From contig JAFGEZ010000042.1 of NCBI GenBank assembly GCA_016931295.1, forward strand, positions 1 to 57,580: 57,580 nt of DNA, read 5' to 3'. This document shows, in pieces, positions 8,030-15,884 of the stretch; within the stretch, counting starts at the first letter, position 1, and every line of letters begins with the position of its first letter. A program made the translations under genes and the position numbers. The stretch is from Candidatus Krumholzibacteriota bacterium (GTDB lineage Bacteria; Krumholzibacteriota; Krumholzibacteriia; Krumholzibacteriales; Krumholzibacteriaceae). Below the pieces are notes generated by a model, which was not told the origin of the DNA, did not search any database, and worked only from the letters and a program-made list of their open reading frames with translations.

Positions 8030-9412
8030 ATGAGATCTGAGCGTGTGTGGATCTGGTGCTGCGCCGTGCTCGCGGTCGCGTGCATGTTCTCGTGCACGGA
8101 AACGACTGACAGTCGCCGTGCCGGGTACGTGTCGATGGCGACCGGCGGCGATGTCGCGGCGAACCGTTACTATCTGACGCTGTCATCCTATGCGATCAAC
8201 CCGCGGTACCTCGACGAGCCGGGTGTCGCGCTGGGAGACGGCATCGACCTGAGCGATCCCTTCCGCCCGCTGCTGGCGCCCTATCGGGCTTTCGATGTCC
8301 AGGTGCAAGCGTCCGGGCGGTTCTTCACCCTGCCGAAGTCGTCGGATGTGATCGAGGAGACGGCGATTCTGCGGGAGTCGCTGCGCGAATCCGAGGAAGC
8401 CCAGGTGCTGAGCGCGTACTTCAAGGCGAGCTACGGTCTCGTGAGCGCCAACGCGGCCTTCGAGACGGCCAGGACGGAGCAGAAGTCCTATCACACGATC
8501 TATGCGCTCCTCGAGCATTCCGGCGAGGCCGACCGGCTTCCCGCGGCTGCGCGGCACTGGTCGGGCCCTCCGGCATCGGAGGGGGTGGCCGATCGCGACG
8601 AGGCCCTGTTGACGTTCGTCTCGAGCTACGGATCCCATTACGTCAGCGCGATCACGTACGGTCTGCGGATCGCCGTCCAGGGAAAGCTCAGGAAGGACGG
8701 CTCGACGAAGGCGTCGACCTTCTCGGCGGCATTCAAGGGCGCATTCGGCAATTTCAGCGCCGATGCGGGCACCCGCCTTCAGCAGAAGAAGGTGCTGGGA
8801 TCGTCCGACGTGGAATTGCTCCTCGAGGCGACCTCGGGCGGTCATGACGGGGCCGGCGTCCTGGTGCTGCGGGGATTCGACGATATCGCCGAATTCCTGG
8901 AGAAGGTCAAGAACGACAGCATCCAGTTCTCCGTGGCCCCGATCGAGCTGACCCTGAAACCGTACTGGGCCACACTCGATCGGGCATGGGAGAATACCCG
9001 GGCGCTGCTGAATCCGGCCACGGCCTCCTTCAGGGTGCCCGCCGCTCCGTACGGCGTTCCCAAGGGGACGATCGTCGCCTGGGCGCCGACGGCGGATTAC
9101 GTGCGGGAACTGAAGACGGATTCGCTGGCGAAGACGATCGTGCCCCCGCCGGGGTGGGCGATCTGCGACGGCACGATGGGGACGCCCGATCTGACCGACC
9201 GCTTCGTCATGGGGACCGGCGCGTACGAGGAGATCGGCGCCACCGGCGGCACGGCGACGCATACGCATGCGGTGACCGCCGGCACCGTCGCCAGGGTAAG
9301 CGGGCTGGTCACCGCCGGGACGTCGGCAGTCGTGAAGGTGGCGGGAGAGGGCACGCACATCCCGCCGTACGCGAAGCTGGTCTACATCATGAAGCTAAAC
9401 GACTTGCCGTAG
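8030..9412 (+). CDS. MACPF (perforin-like) domain fused to a phage-tail-collar-like C-terminus, exported, possibly lipoprotein
   Basis: The 460-residue protein starts with a hydrophobic export signal containing cysteines (VLAVACMFSC), compatible with lipidation but not a textbook lipobox. Residues about 35-330 look like a membrane-attack-complex/perforin domain: the YGSHYVSAITYG stretch from Y200 matches the family signature (Y-G-[ST]-H-[FY] with a downstream glycine), with amphipathic segments on both sides. Residues about 340-460 match a phage tail collar/short-tail-fibre tip: PPGWAICDG (W376), TPDLTDRFVMGTG, a THTHAV metal-binding-like HxH motif and the typical ending IPPYAKLVYIMKL. I infer a pore-former with a receptor- or surface-binding tip. 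No immunity gene or phage structural gene is adjacent. The upstream 200 bases are AT-rich. Confidence 0.72.
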   Translation: MRSERVWIWCCAVLAVACMFSCTETTDSRRAGYVSMATGGDVAANRYYLTLSSYAINPRYLDEPGVALGDGIDLSDPFRPLLAPYRAFDVQVQASGRFFTLPKSSDVIEETAILRESLRESEEAQVLSAYFKASYGLVSANAAFETARTEQKSYHTIYALLEHSGEADRLPAAARHWSGPPASEGVADRDEALLTFVSSYGSHYVSAITYGLRIAVQGKLRKDGSTKASTFSAAFKGAFGNFSADAGTRLQQKKVLGSSDVELLLEATSGGHDGAGVLVLRGFDDIAEFLEKVKNDSIQFSVAPIELTLKPYWATLDRAWENTRALLNPATASFRVPAAPYGVPKGTIVAWAPTADYVRELKTDSLAKTIVPPPGWAICDGTMGTPDLTDRFVMGTGAYEEIGATGGTATHTHAVTAGTVARVSGLVTAGTSAVVKVAGEGTHIPPYAKLVYIMKLNDLP

Positions 9413-9417
9413 CCGCT

Positions 9418-9485
9418 GCATACGCGAAGTCCATGAGCTGGACGGCCCCGTCGTCGTTTTAATCGCAGCATGGGGAGAGGGATAT
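9418..9485 (-). pseudogene. Decayed dockerin-like C-terminal fragment
   Basis: Read on the minus strand, bases 9470 down to 9421 give CCD-stop-NDDGAVQLMDFAY. This matches CCDFNDDGMIQLMDFAY in the intact dockerin-like gene at 10793-11434, with a stop in place of phenylalanine and frame disruption just upstream. The fragment lies directly after the stop of the MACPF gene. It is too short to be functional and looks like what is left of a duplicated or recombined copy. Confidence 0.6.
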
Positions 9486-9493
9486 CTATCACA

Positions 9494-9523
9494 TTGACAT
9501 GACCGCATGAAGTAGTGTATAAT
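9494..9523 (+). promoter_or_regulatory. Strong sigma70-type promoter for the secreted WGAIK-tail protein
   Basis: A perfect TTGACA (9494-9499) and perfect TATAAT (9518-9523) are separated by 18 bases. The first gene downstream starts at 9650. This is the closest match to consensus in the window. Confidence 0.75.
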
Positions 9524-9649
9524 GATTCCGATTAAATTCCGTGCGCTACGCAAGGCGCGGGATTCTCGCGGCAGCGGTTCTTGCGGGCACTCGTGTAAAT
9601 TCACCGGTTTTCGTTGTTCATCCTTTCCCAATCACAAGGAGCGTTTGCG

Positions 9650-10333
9650 ATGAGGAAATTCGCTATTGCGATCTGTGTGGCACTACTGCTTCCGGCAGCG
9701 GCTCTGGCCCAGGTCGGCGTCACGGTGGACTCCGCCGTGCTCAACCTCGGCTTCATGAACGTCTACAATCTTCCCGCGCCTGATGGAGACGGCGCATACC
9801 AGTTCGGCCAGCCGTGGGGTTTCGCCGATCTGACCGCCGTGTACGACGGGTACGATCTGACCCTCGGCCCCAACACGATCGGCGATCCGAACGAGTACTG
9901 GTACCAGTGCGTCGGCGGAGCCGTGCCGCCCAACTGCGGTGGTCCCGGCGCGCCCGGCAACAAGATCATGGAAGCCAATGGATACGCCGAAGTGACCGGA
10001 CCGTACGCGGGGCAGACCGTGACCTTCACCGGTAACGTGCTGGCGTACAGCCTGACGGACGCCCACGTCGTCTATGCGTTCGTCAAGGATTACGCGCCCG
10101 ACTATTCCTCCTTCAACGAGCAGGTGATCCCGTTGACGGAGATCGGACCGTTCACGGTCAGCCTGAACACCGTCAACGATCCCGCTCGCCACGTGCAGTG
10201 GGGATTCCAGATGGTCGGCGTCAACGTTTGGGTGACCGACGTCGAGCCCTTCGGCTCGATCACGATCGGCCCCGACTACTCGATCGGTACAGAGACCTCG
10301 ACGTGGGGTGCGATCAAGAGCCTCATCGAGTAG
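9650..10333 (+). CDS. Secreted protein with WGAIK-type C-terminal tail
   Basis: A 227-residue exported protein with a clean signal peptide (MRKFAIAICVALLLPAAALA, cleavage before QVG). The mature part is beta-rich, with a two-cysteine loop (YQCVGG...NCGG) and no recognised catalytic motif. It ends in STWGAIKSLIE (217-227). Nearly the same ending occurs on the otherwise unrelated protein at 16331-16903, and a degenerate copy lies just downstream. The start is fixed by AAGGAG at 9636-9641, eight bases upstream. The gene stands alone between a near-consensus promoter and a strong terminator, so it may be highly expressed. Function unknown; the tail may be a sorting signal. Confidence 0.7.
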   Translation: MRKFAIAICVALLLPAAALAQVGVTVDSAVLNLGFMNVYNLPAPDGDGAYQFGQPWGFADLTAVYDGYDLTLGPNTIGDPNEYWYQCVGGAVPPNCGGPGAPGNKIMEANGYAEVTGPYAGQTVTFTGNVLAYSLTDAHVVYAFVKDYAPDYSSFNEQVIPLTEIGPFTVSLNTVNDPARHVQWGFQMVGVNVWVTDVEPFGSITIGPDYSIGTETSTWGAIKSLIE

Positions 10334-10358
10334 TCAGCGGAGACAACCGTTTTCTTGC

Positions 10359-10388
10359 AAGGGCTCTTCCTTCGGGAAGGGCCCTTTT
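10359..10388 (+). terminator. Intrinsic terminator after the 9650 gene
   Basis: AAGGGCTCTTCC and its partner GGAAGGGCCCTT form a 12-bp stem with one G-U pair around a TTCG tetraloop, followed by TTTT. It lies 26 bases after the stop codon. Confidence 0.9.
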
Positions 10389-10539
10389 GCCGTCCGCCGG
10401 GCCGATGCTGCTCGAGAGCATGATTAACTCGATCATTCGTCGATCCATTTGAATTCCTGAAAACGATACGGCAAAATTCCCGGCGGCGTGTGTAGCGGCG
10501 GAACAGCGACCGGATCGAGCGAGCCGATTGTATATGGCT

Positions 10540-10715
10540 CCAAATCAAAGTCTGGAGAATGGAAATAGGATGAAATATCCTGGCTATTCCGACAGGATTC
10601 ACCGCTATGCATCCTGTGATATCTCGAGTGCCGTCCTGGTCGTCGATGCCGATATCAAGGTCGGTATCGAGCAGTCCTCGTGGAGCGAAATCAAATCCCT
10701 CACGGATTGGACGTG
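10540..10715 (+). pseudogene. Remnant of a second WGAIK-tail protein, stop codon lost
   Basis: Codons at 10651-10710 read DIKVGIEQSSWSEIKSLTDW. The end of the intact gene at 9650-10333 reads DYSIGTETSTWGAIKSLIE-stop. The match is collinear residue by residue, and the intact gene's TAG aligns with TGG here. No signal peptide, ribosome site or matching upstream coding is visible. The remainder of the gap 10389-10792 shows no gene that I can support. I read it as the degraded 3' end of a tandem duplicate. Confidence 0.55.
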
Positions 10716-10792
10716 GAATCCCGCCGTCCGATCGAATGCCGACGGAGTCGGAATGCACTCCGGCCGGATTTCCGCCATGAGGGCATTTCTGC

Positions 10793-11434
10793 TTATTGCC
10801 CCGCGTGCCCGTAATGCTCGCCGAAATACGCGAAATCCATGAGCTGGATCATGCCGTCGTCATTGAAGTCGCAGCACGGAGAGTATCCAGGCTCGCCGGC
10901 GTTCGTGTGGTAGCTGAATCCGAAGACGGCGAGGTCGGAGAGATCGACGCGGAGATCGCCGTTCAGGTCGGGGCTCACGATGGTGATGTACTCGATGTGC
11001 GGCGTCATGCAGGCCGGCTCGTCGAGGAGGATCGTGCCCCTGACGCTGAGCCACAATCCCGCCGTCGCCACGCAACCGCCGCCGGCGACCGGGCCCGAGA
11101 AGGTCGTCCGTCCGTTCGCGCCCGTGACGGAATCGGCCGTGAAGGGACTCGCGCAGAGGACGAGCTCCTCGGCGGGGTCCACCGCCCCGAACCAGTAGTC
11201 GGTGACGGGAACGCCCTGGATGGGGCGACCTTCCCCGTCGTAGATCTCCACCCAGATGAAGTCTCCGTTGCCGCCGCAGCCCTCGCCGATGTTCTCGAAA
11301 TCCCCCGCGGGGCAGATCGAGAGCCGCAACCCCCCGCAGCTGACGCCCCAGGTCGAGGGGCAACCCTCGTAGTCGCCGCCATACGACGGCACCGAGAAGG
11401 CGAGCAACGCGGCGAATGCCGCAATCGTCCTCAT
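10793..11434 (-). CDS. Secreted protein with C-terminal dockerin-like EF-hand repeats
   Basis: A 213-residue exported protein. The start at 11434 has an AGGAGG site upstream and gives a signal peptide (MRTIAAFAALLAFSVPSYG). The middle is a cysteine-containing beta domain that resembles a carboxypeptidase-regulatory/Ig-like fold (GEGRPIQGVPVTDYWFG, NGRTTFSGP). The C-terminus has two calcium-binding-loop repeats, DLNGDLRVDLSDLAVFG and DFNDDGMIQLMDFAYFG, arranged as in type I dockerins. In FCB candidate phyla such repeats are common on secreted proteins and need not mean a cellulosome. A decayed copy of its last repeat lies at 9418-9485. Ligand and function unknown. Confidence 0.72.
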   Translation of the reverse strand: MRTIAAFAALLAFSVPSYGGDYEGCPSTWGVSCGGLRLSICPAGDFENIGEGCGGNGDFIWVEIYDGEGRPIQGVPVTDYWFGAVDPAEELVLCASPFTADSVTGANGRTTFSGPVAGGGCVATAGLWLSVRGTILLDEPACMTPHIEYITIVSPDLNGDLRVDLSDLAVFGFSYHTNAGEPGYSPCCDFNDDGMIQLMDFAYFGEHYGHAGQ

Positions 11435-11629
11435 CGCTTCGAACCTCCTCCAGGGGCGATGGTAAATCGTGTATGTATTATAGCGCATGATGCCGCTGCG
11501 ATTGCACGGAAACTCTTGAGATCGGGCGTCCGGGAAGATATGCTGAAAAGGCTGCAGCAGTGTCGTGTGCTCTGACAAGGTCATATCATCGCGGTATCGC
11601 CGGATGCCGCTCCGGACAGGAGGGGAATC

Positions 11630-11851
11630 ATGAAAAGGAACAGCGCCTTGAAGATGGTGAATCCGATCTTCGGGATCCTCTTCGTCAACCAGGTCGTGAC
11701 AGGGTTGATTCATGGAAGGTTGTCATACGAAACATATGAAGTGCTGCATGGAGGCGGGGGTATCCTCCTCGCCCTGGTGGCGCTGCTCCATGTGATCCTG
11801 AACTGGAACTGGATACGGGCGAGCTACTGCAGGAAGACCCCTGCAGCATGA
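11630..11851 (+). CDS. Small membrane protein, DUF4405-like
   Basis: 73 residues with two membrane segments (about 9-25 and 40-60) and histidines at helix ends (GLIHGRLS, EVLHGGGG, LLHVILNWNW). This pattern resembles DUF4405 cytochrome-b-like membrane proteins, where such histidines can hold haem. The gene starts after AGGAGGGG and overlaps the next gene by ATGA, so the two are probably co-translated. Haem binding is only inferred. Confidence 0.55.
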   Translation: MKRNSALKMVNPIFGILFVNQVVTGLIHGRLSYETYEVLHGGGGILLALVALLHVILNWNWIRASYCRKTPAA

Positions 11852-12243
11852 AAGGGAAGGCCGTTCCCCGTTCGCGGCGGGAGGTGTTTTCATCCATGTT
11901 CAGCATCAAAAAGAATCCCCGGATCGTGTCGATCCTCAGCGCGGTGGCCTTCATGGCCGGCGGCTTCGACGCCCTCGAGAACATGAGCGTCGCCGCCGGG
12001 ACCGCGCACTTCGCCGTCGCGGCCGTCAACCTCCTCTCCGCGCGGTTCATCCTCCGGCACCCCCGGTGGACAAATCTCTCGATCTTCATGGTGAACGCCC
12101 TCTTCGCCGCCTATCTCTCATACGCCTTCAACGCGGCCGGGAGGCACCGCATCCAGTATGCCTGGATGCTCGTCTGCCTGATAAACGTGGTCGCCGGCGT
12201 CATCCGGTTCGTCCGCGAGGGGCGCGCGGCGGCCGACGCCTAG
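11848..12243 (+). CDS. Hypothetical membrane protein
   Basis: 131 residues with about four hydrophobic segments from residue 30 to 120. No family is recognised. Its start overlaps the stop of the preceding small membrane gene (ATGA). An in-frame ATG at 11896, after GGGAGG, could be the true start and would remove a basic 16-residue leader. Coupling to the DUF4405-like gene suggests a joint membrane role. Confidence 0.5.
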   Translation: MKGKAVPRSRREVFSSMFSIKKNPRIVSILSAVAFMAGGFDALENMSVAAGTAHFAVAAVNLLSARFILRHPRWTNLSIFMVNALFAAYLSYAFNAAGRHRIQYAWMLVCLINVVAGVIRFVREGRAAADA

Positions 12244-12330
12244 AAACGCCTCCGCAATTCCCGCTTGCCATGGGGGTTTCGAGCGCGTAGACTTCCATCT
12301 CGGCGGTTCCATCCATCGAAAGGGGAATTC

Positions 12331-12792
12331 ATGCGAAACATGGCGGTTTCCGTGGTCGTCTGCCTCGTGTTGTGCCTGGGGGCGAACGGAGCGGCGGCCC
12401 ATTGCGAGATCCCGTGCGGGATCTACGACGACGGGATGCGGATCAAGCTCATCCGGGAGCACATCGACACGATCGAGAAATCGATGGCGATGATCAGGGC
12501 ACTTTCCGACGAAACGCCGGTGAACTACAACCAGCTCGTCCGGTGGATCGACAACAAGGAGACGCACGCGAGCGAACTGCAGCACATCGTCGCGCAGTAC
12601 TTCATGACACAGCGGGTCAAGCCGGCGGATGCGCCGGGACCCGCGCAGGACGCGTACGTCGAGCAGGTGACGGTGCTCCATCGTCTCCTGATCTCGGCGA
12701 TGAAGTCGAAGCAGACCGTCGAGAAGGGCCACATCGCCGACATGCGCGCGCTCGTCGACCGGTTCGAGCAGCTCTATTTCCATCACGAATAG
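12331..12792 (+). CDS. sodN: Nickel superoxide dismutase with Sec signal peptide
   Basis: Converts superoxide to hydrogen peroxide and oxygen at a nickel centre. The mature N-terminus HCEIPCGIYDDG is the nickel hook: His1, Cys2 and Cys6 are the ligands. The rest (about 130 residues) has the length and helical character of NiSOD, with the family-like RIKLIREHIDTIEKSM helix. The precursor carries a typical signal peptide (MRNMAVSVVVCLVLCLGANG, then AAA) that would be cut just before His1, so signal peptidase itself could free the ligand. In Streptomyces a dedicated protease, SodX, trims a short propeptide; none is seen here. The start at 12331 has AGGGG five bases upstream. The enzyme should act outside the cytoplasm. 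Confidence 0.93.
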   Translation: MRNMAVSVVVCLVLCLGANGAAAHCEIPCGIYDDGMRIKLIREHIDTIEKSMAMIRALSDETPVNYNQLVRWIDNKETHASELQHIVAQYFMTQRVKPADAPGPAQDAYVEQVTVLHRLLISAMKSKQTVEKGHIADMRALVDRFEQLYFHHE

Positions 12793-12819
12793 CCCGCCGG
12801 GGCCGACAGGAGGAATGAC

Positions 12820-13218
12820 ATGGGAAAGAAGACGATCGCCTGCCTCGCCTGCGCGCTCGCCCTGGCGGCGGGGTGCGCCCACACGTCGAATCCCCTCGTC
12901 GGCACGTGGGAGATGGTCTATCCGGCCGTCGACACCACTCACGACCAGCTTCCGCCCGTCAAGATCCTCTCCGACACACATTTCGCCTTCGGCAGTCGCG
13001 GCGCCGACGGCGATCTCTTCGCGGGGGGCGGTACGTACGTCCTGCGCGACGGTGTCTACACCGAACTCGTCCAGTATCACTCGATAGGGTTCCTGGCTGG
13101 CCGCAGCCTCCGGTTCACCACCCGGATCGAGGGAGACCTGTGGTACCATCGGGGAGCCTTCGACATCGATGGCAGGCAATTCTCCGTCGACGAGATCTGG
13201 CGGCGGATCGAGAAATAG
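12820..13218 (+). CDS. Small lipoprotein, lipocalin-like
   Basis: 132 residues starting with a lipoprotein signal (CALALAAGC). The mature part is beta-rich, beginning NPLVGTWEMVY, the kind of strand that opens small lipocalin-like domains. No family is firmly recognised. It follows sodN by 27 bases on the same strand and may share its transcript. AGGAGG precedes the ATG. Confidence 0.6.
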   Translation: MGKKTIACLACALALAAGCAHTSNPLVGTWEMVYPAVDTTHDQLPPVKILSDTHFAFGSRGADGDLFAGGGTYVLRDGVYTELVQYHSIGFLAGRSLRFTTRIEGDLWYHRGAFDIDGRQFSVDEIWRRIEK

Positions 13219-13250
13219 GGCCATGGAATGATCGAATGCGAGGCGCGACG

Positions 13251-14009
13251 ATGAACGACAACGGCGACGTCAGGGATTTCGTGAAGAAACGCTACGGCGA
13301 GATCGCCGGGGGCGAGCGGACCGGTTGTTCCTGCTGCAGCGGCTCGTGCGACACGGTGGAACAGTCGAGGGCGGTGGGGTATTCGGCCGCCGAGCTCGCG
13401 AGCATTCCCGAGGAAGCCGCGCTCGGACTCGGGTGCGGCAATCCGACGGCCCTGGCGGGGCTCAGGGAAGGCGAGGTCGCCCTCGATCTCGGCTCCGGCG
13501 CGGGGATCGACGCCTTTCTCGCCGCGAAACGGGTAGGAACGACGGGCCGGGTCATCGGCGTCGACATGACCGAGAAGATGGTCGAGCGGGCGCGGGAGAT
13601 CGTCGAGAAGCACGGCTACGGGAACGTCGAGTTCCGTCTCGGCACGATCGAGGAACTGCCCGTCGACGATGCCTCGGTCGACGTCGTCATCAGCAACTGC
13701 GTCATCAACCTCTCGGTCGACAAGGAACGATGCTATCGGGAGATCCACCGGGTGCTCAGGCCTGGCGGCCGTCTGCTCGTTTCCGATCTGGTCACGGACG
13801 GGGAACTGCCCGAGGACGTCAGGCGAAGCTTCGACGCCTGGGCCGCCTGCATTGCGGGCGCGCTGCCGAAAGATGATTACCTCGGCGCGATCCGGCAGGC
13901 GGGTTTCGCTGAGGTGACGATCGTCTCGGAGAAGGTCTACACGGAACCGGGCCTCGACGAGCGGCTGGAAGGCCGCATCGTTTCCATCTCCGTCGAGGCA
14001 CGCCGGTGA
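13251..14009 (+). CDS. arsM: Arsenite methyltransferase-like SAM-dependent methyltransferase
   Basis: The 252-residue protein has the class I SAM-binding motif LDLGSGAGIDAFLAA and the full ArsM layout: an N-terminal cysteine cluster (GCSCCSGSC at about residues 24-32), the ISNCVINLS motif with the mid-protein cysteine, and a further cysteine in DAWAACIAG. ArsM methylates trivalent arsenic using S-adenosylmethionine and cysteine thiols. No arsR, arsB or arsC is seen nearby. The in-frame ATG at 13236 would add five residues; GAGGCG before 13251 supports the choice made. Reading past the TGA gives no selenoprotein-like extension. Confidence 0.85.
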   Translation: MNDNGDVRDFVKKRYGEIAGGERTGCSCCSGSCDTVEQSRAVGYSAAELASIPEEAALGLGCGNPTALAGLREGEVALDLGSGAGIDAFLAAKRVGTTGRVIGVDMTEKMVERAREIVEKHGYGNVEFRLGTIEELPVDDASVDVVISNCVINLSVDKERCYREIHRVLRPGGRLLVSDLVTDGELPEDVRRSFDAWAACIAGALPKDDYLGAIRQAGFAEVTIVSEKVYTEPGLDERLEGRIVSISVEARR

Positions 14010-14227
14010 GAATCGTCCAGCCACCCGCGCGGCCTTCGGTTCGAAGCGCCCGGGGCGATCGCACCGGGGTGGCCGCGCAATTCGTACTGGCCACGGAGAC
14101 CGTTTTTACCCATACTTAACAATCCGTTGCGCTGCAGCGGGTGCCGCGTGTTCCGTCTGCCCGGGCGGGGCGCCGGGATGCGGCGGCGGGCGCTTGCCGA
14201 GGGTCGTTCTCAAACAGAGAGGATTCG

Positions 14228-15694
14228 ATGGAACAGGCAAAGAGACTGATCAAGGATTCCAAGGCGGTACGGTTCACCGTCCTGTTCATGATCAGCGTAC
14301 TGATGTTCGGGACGTACTGGTTCCAGGATGGGCTCGGACCGCTGAAGGGGCTCTTCGAGAGCCAGCTGGGTTTCTCGTCCTCGCAGTTCGGGTTGCTCAT
14401 CAGTTCGACGACGTGGGCGAACCTCGCGCTGATGATCATCCTCGGCGGCATCGCCCTCGATCGCTGGGGGATCCGCAAGGTCGGCGTCATCCTCGCCGTC
14501 ATCGCCACCGTCGGCGCCTACGTCGTCGCCCTCGGGAGCAAGGGGTACTTCGGGACGAGCACGAAATCGATGCTCGTCTCGATGATGATCGGACGAATCC
14601 TCTTCGGCATAGGACTGGAGACGACGTGCGTGCTGATCAGCCGCACGATCGTCAAGTGGTTCATGGGGAAGGAACTGGCCTTCGCCATGGGGATGAACCT
14701 CGTGGTCGGCCGGCTCGGGAGCTTCATCGCGATCTCCTACAGCCTCGACTTCGCCGGCGGCAGCATCGACGTCGCGCTCGTCACCGCCGCCTCGGTGATC
14801 CTCGTCGGCACGCTGCTCTTCCTCGCCTACCTCACATTCGACATCAAGCTCGATCGCCAGATGGGCCTCACCGGCGAGGCGGCCGAGGACGACAAGTTCA
14901 AGCTCTCCGACCTGGTCAAGCTCATCACCGACAGCTCCTTCATCTACATCGCCCTGCTGTGCGTCGCGTTCTACTCGGCGGTGTTCCCGTTCCTGCAGTA
15001 CGCCCCCGACCTGCTCGTCAACAAGTTCGGCTTCACCTTCGCGATGCCGGACACGTCCTCGATGACCTTCCTCGAGAAGGTCTCGGCGTACTTCCACAAC
15101 GGGCCGAAGGTGAGCGGGCTGATCCCGCTCGGCACGATCCTCTTCACGCCCCTCTTCGGCAGCCTCGTCGACAGGAAGGGCCGGGCGGCGTCGCTGATGA
15201 TCCTCGGCTCGATCCTGCTGATCTACGCGCACATCACACTGTCGGTGCTGAACAGCGTGTTCCTCGGCTACACGGGGCTCTTCGCGCTGGGCGTCGCCTT
15301 CTCGCTCGTGCCCGCGGCGATGTGGCCCTCGCTGGCAAAGATCGTCGCGGAGAACCGCCTCGGCACGGCCTACGCCACGATGTTCACCATCCAGAACTAC
15401 GGCCTCTCGGCCTTCTACTGGGGCATCGGCAAGGTCCTCGACATGGTCAACCCCGACGTCGTCGCCCAGATACACGCGAAGCGCGAGGCGTTGATCGCCG
15501 AGGGGATGAGCGTCGAGAAGATCGGCGCGGAGATCGACCGGCTGCGCGTGACCGGCGAGATCGCCACCTACAACTACACGATCCCGATCCTGATGCTGGT
15601 GGCGTTGGGGATCATCTCGATCTTCCTCGCCTTCCAGCTCAAGAAGGCGGACAAGCGTCAGAACTACGGGCTCGAGCTGCCCTCGAACGGCTGA
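14228..15694 (+). CDS. Major facilitator superfamily transporter
   Basis: 488 residues with about twelve membrane helices. The loop after helix 2 has LDRWGIRKVG, the MFS motif (D-R-x-G-x-[RK]); an equivalent LVDRKGRAASL occurs at the start of the second half. A charged insertion (IHAKREALIAEGMSVEKIGA) sits before the last helix. Substrate cannot be read from sequence. The start at 14228 is preceded by GAGGA. A strong terminator follows. Confidence 0.88.
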   Translation: MEQAKRLIKDSKAVRFTVLFMISVLMFGTYWFQDGLGPLKGLFESQLGFSSSQFGLLISSTTWANLALMIILGGIALDRWGIRKVGVILAVIATVGAYVVALGSKGYFGTSTKSMLVSMMIGRILFGIGLETTCVLISRTIVKWFMGKELAFAMGMNLVVGRLGSFIAISYSLDFAGGSIDVALVTAASVILVGTLLFLAYLTFDIKLDRQMGLTGEAAEDDKFKLSDLVKLITDSSFIYIALLCVAFYSAVFPFLQYAPDLLVNKFGFTFAMPDTSSMTFLEKVSAYFHNGPKVSGLIPLGTILFTPLFGSLVDRKGRAASLMILGSILLIYAHITLSVLNSVFLGYTGLFALGVAFSLVPAAMWPSLAKIVAENRLGTAYATMFTIQNYGLSAFYWGIGKVLDMVNPDVVAQIHAKREALIAEGMSVEKIGAEIDRLRVTGEIATYNYTIPILMLVALGIISIFLAFQLKKADKRQNYGLELPSNG

Positions 15695-15722
15695 CGCGGC
15701 CGTCCCTGTCCACGTTGACCTC

Positions 15723-15755
15723 ACGGCCCCCGGGCATGTCCCGGGGGCCGTTCTT
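15723..15755 (+). terminator. Intrinsic terminator after the MFS gene
   Basis: ACGGCCCCCGGG (15723-15734) and its exact complement (15740-15751) form a 12-bp stem with a five-base loop, followed by TCTT. The T-run is modest. Confidence 0.8.
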
Positions 15756-15793
15756 CGTGCGGCGCGCCGCCGCCGGGCGGTCACCGGGGGATC

Positions 15794-15822
15794 TTGCAAT
15801 CCGGGGCGATGAGGCGTATACT
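15794..15822 (+). promoter_or_regulatory. Candidate promoter for the chagasin-like lipoprotein
   Basis: TTGCAA (15794-15799), 17 bases, TATACT (15817-15822). It lies between the MFS terminator and the lipoprotein start at 15885. Confidence 0.55.
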
Positions 15823-15884
15823 GTACGCAGACTCCACATCACATGAGGTATCTCGATGCGCATCGAGGGAATGGAGCGTGCGTC

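Noticed and set aside
14007-14009. TGA at the end of the ArsM-like gene as selenocysteine
   Set aside because: The C-terminus is already complete, and the following in-frame codons give no plausible protein or conserved motif.
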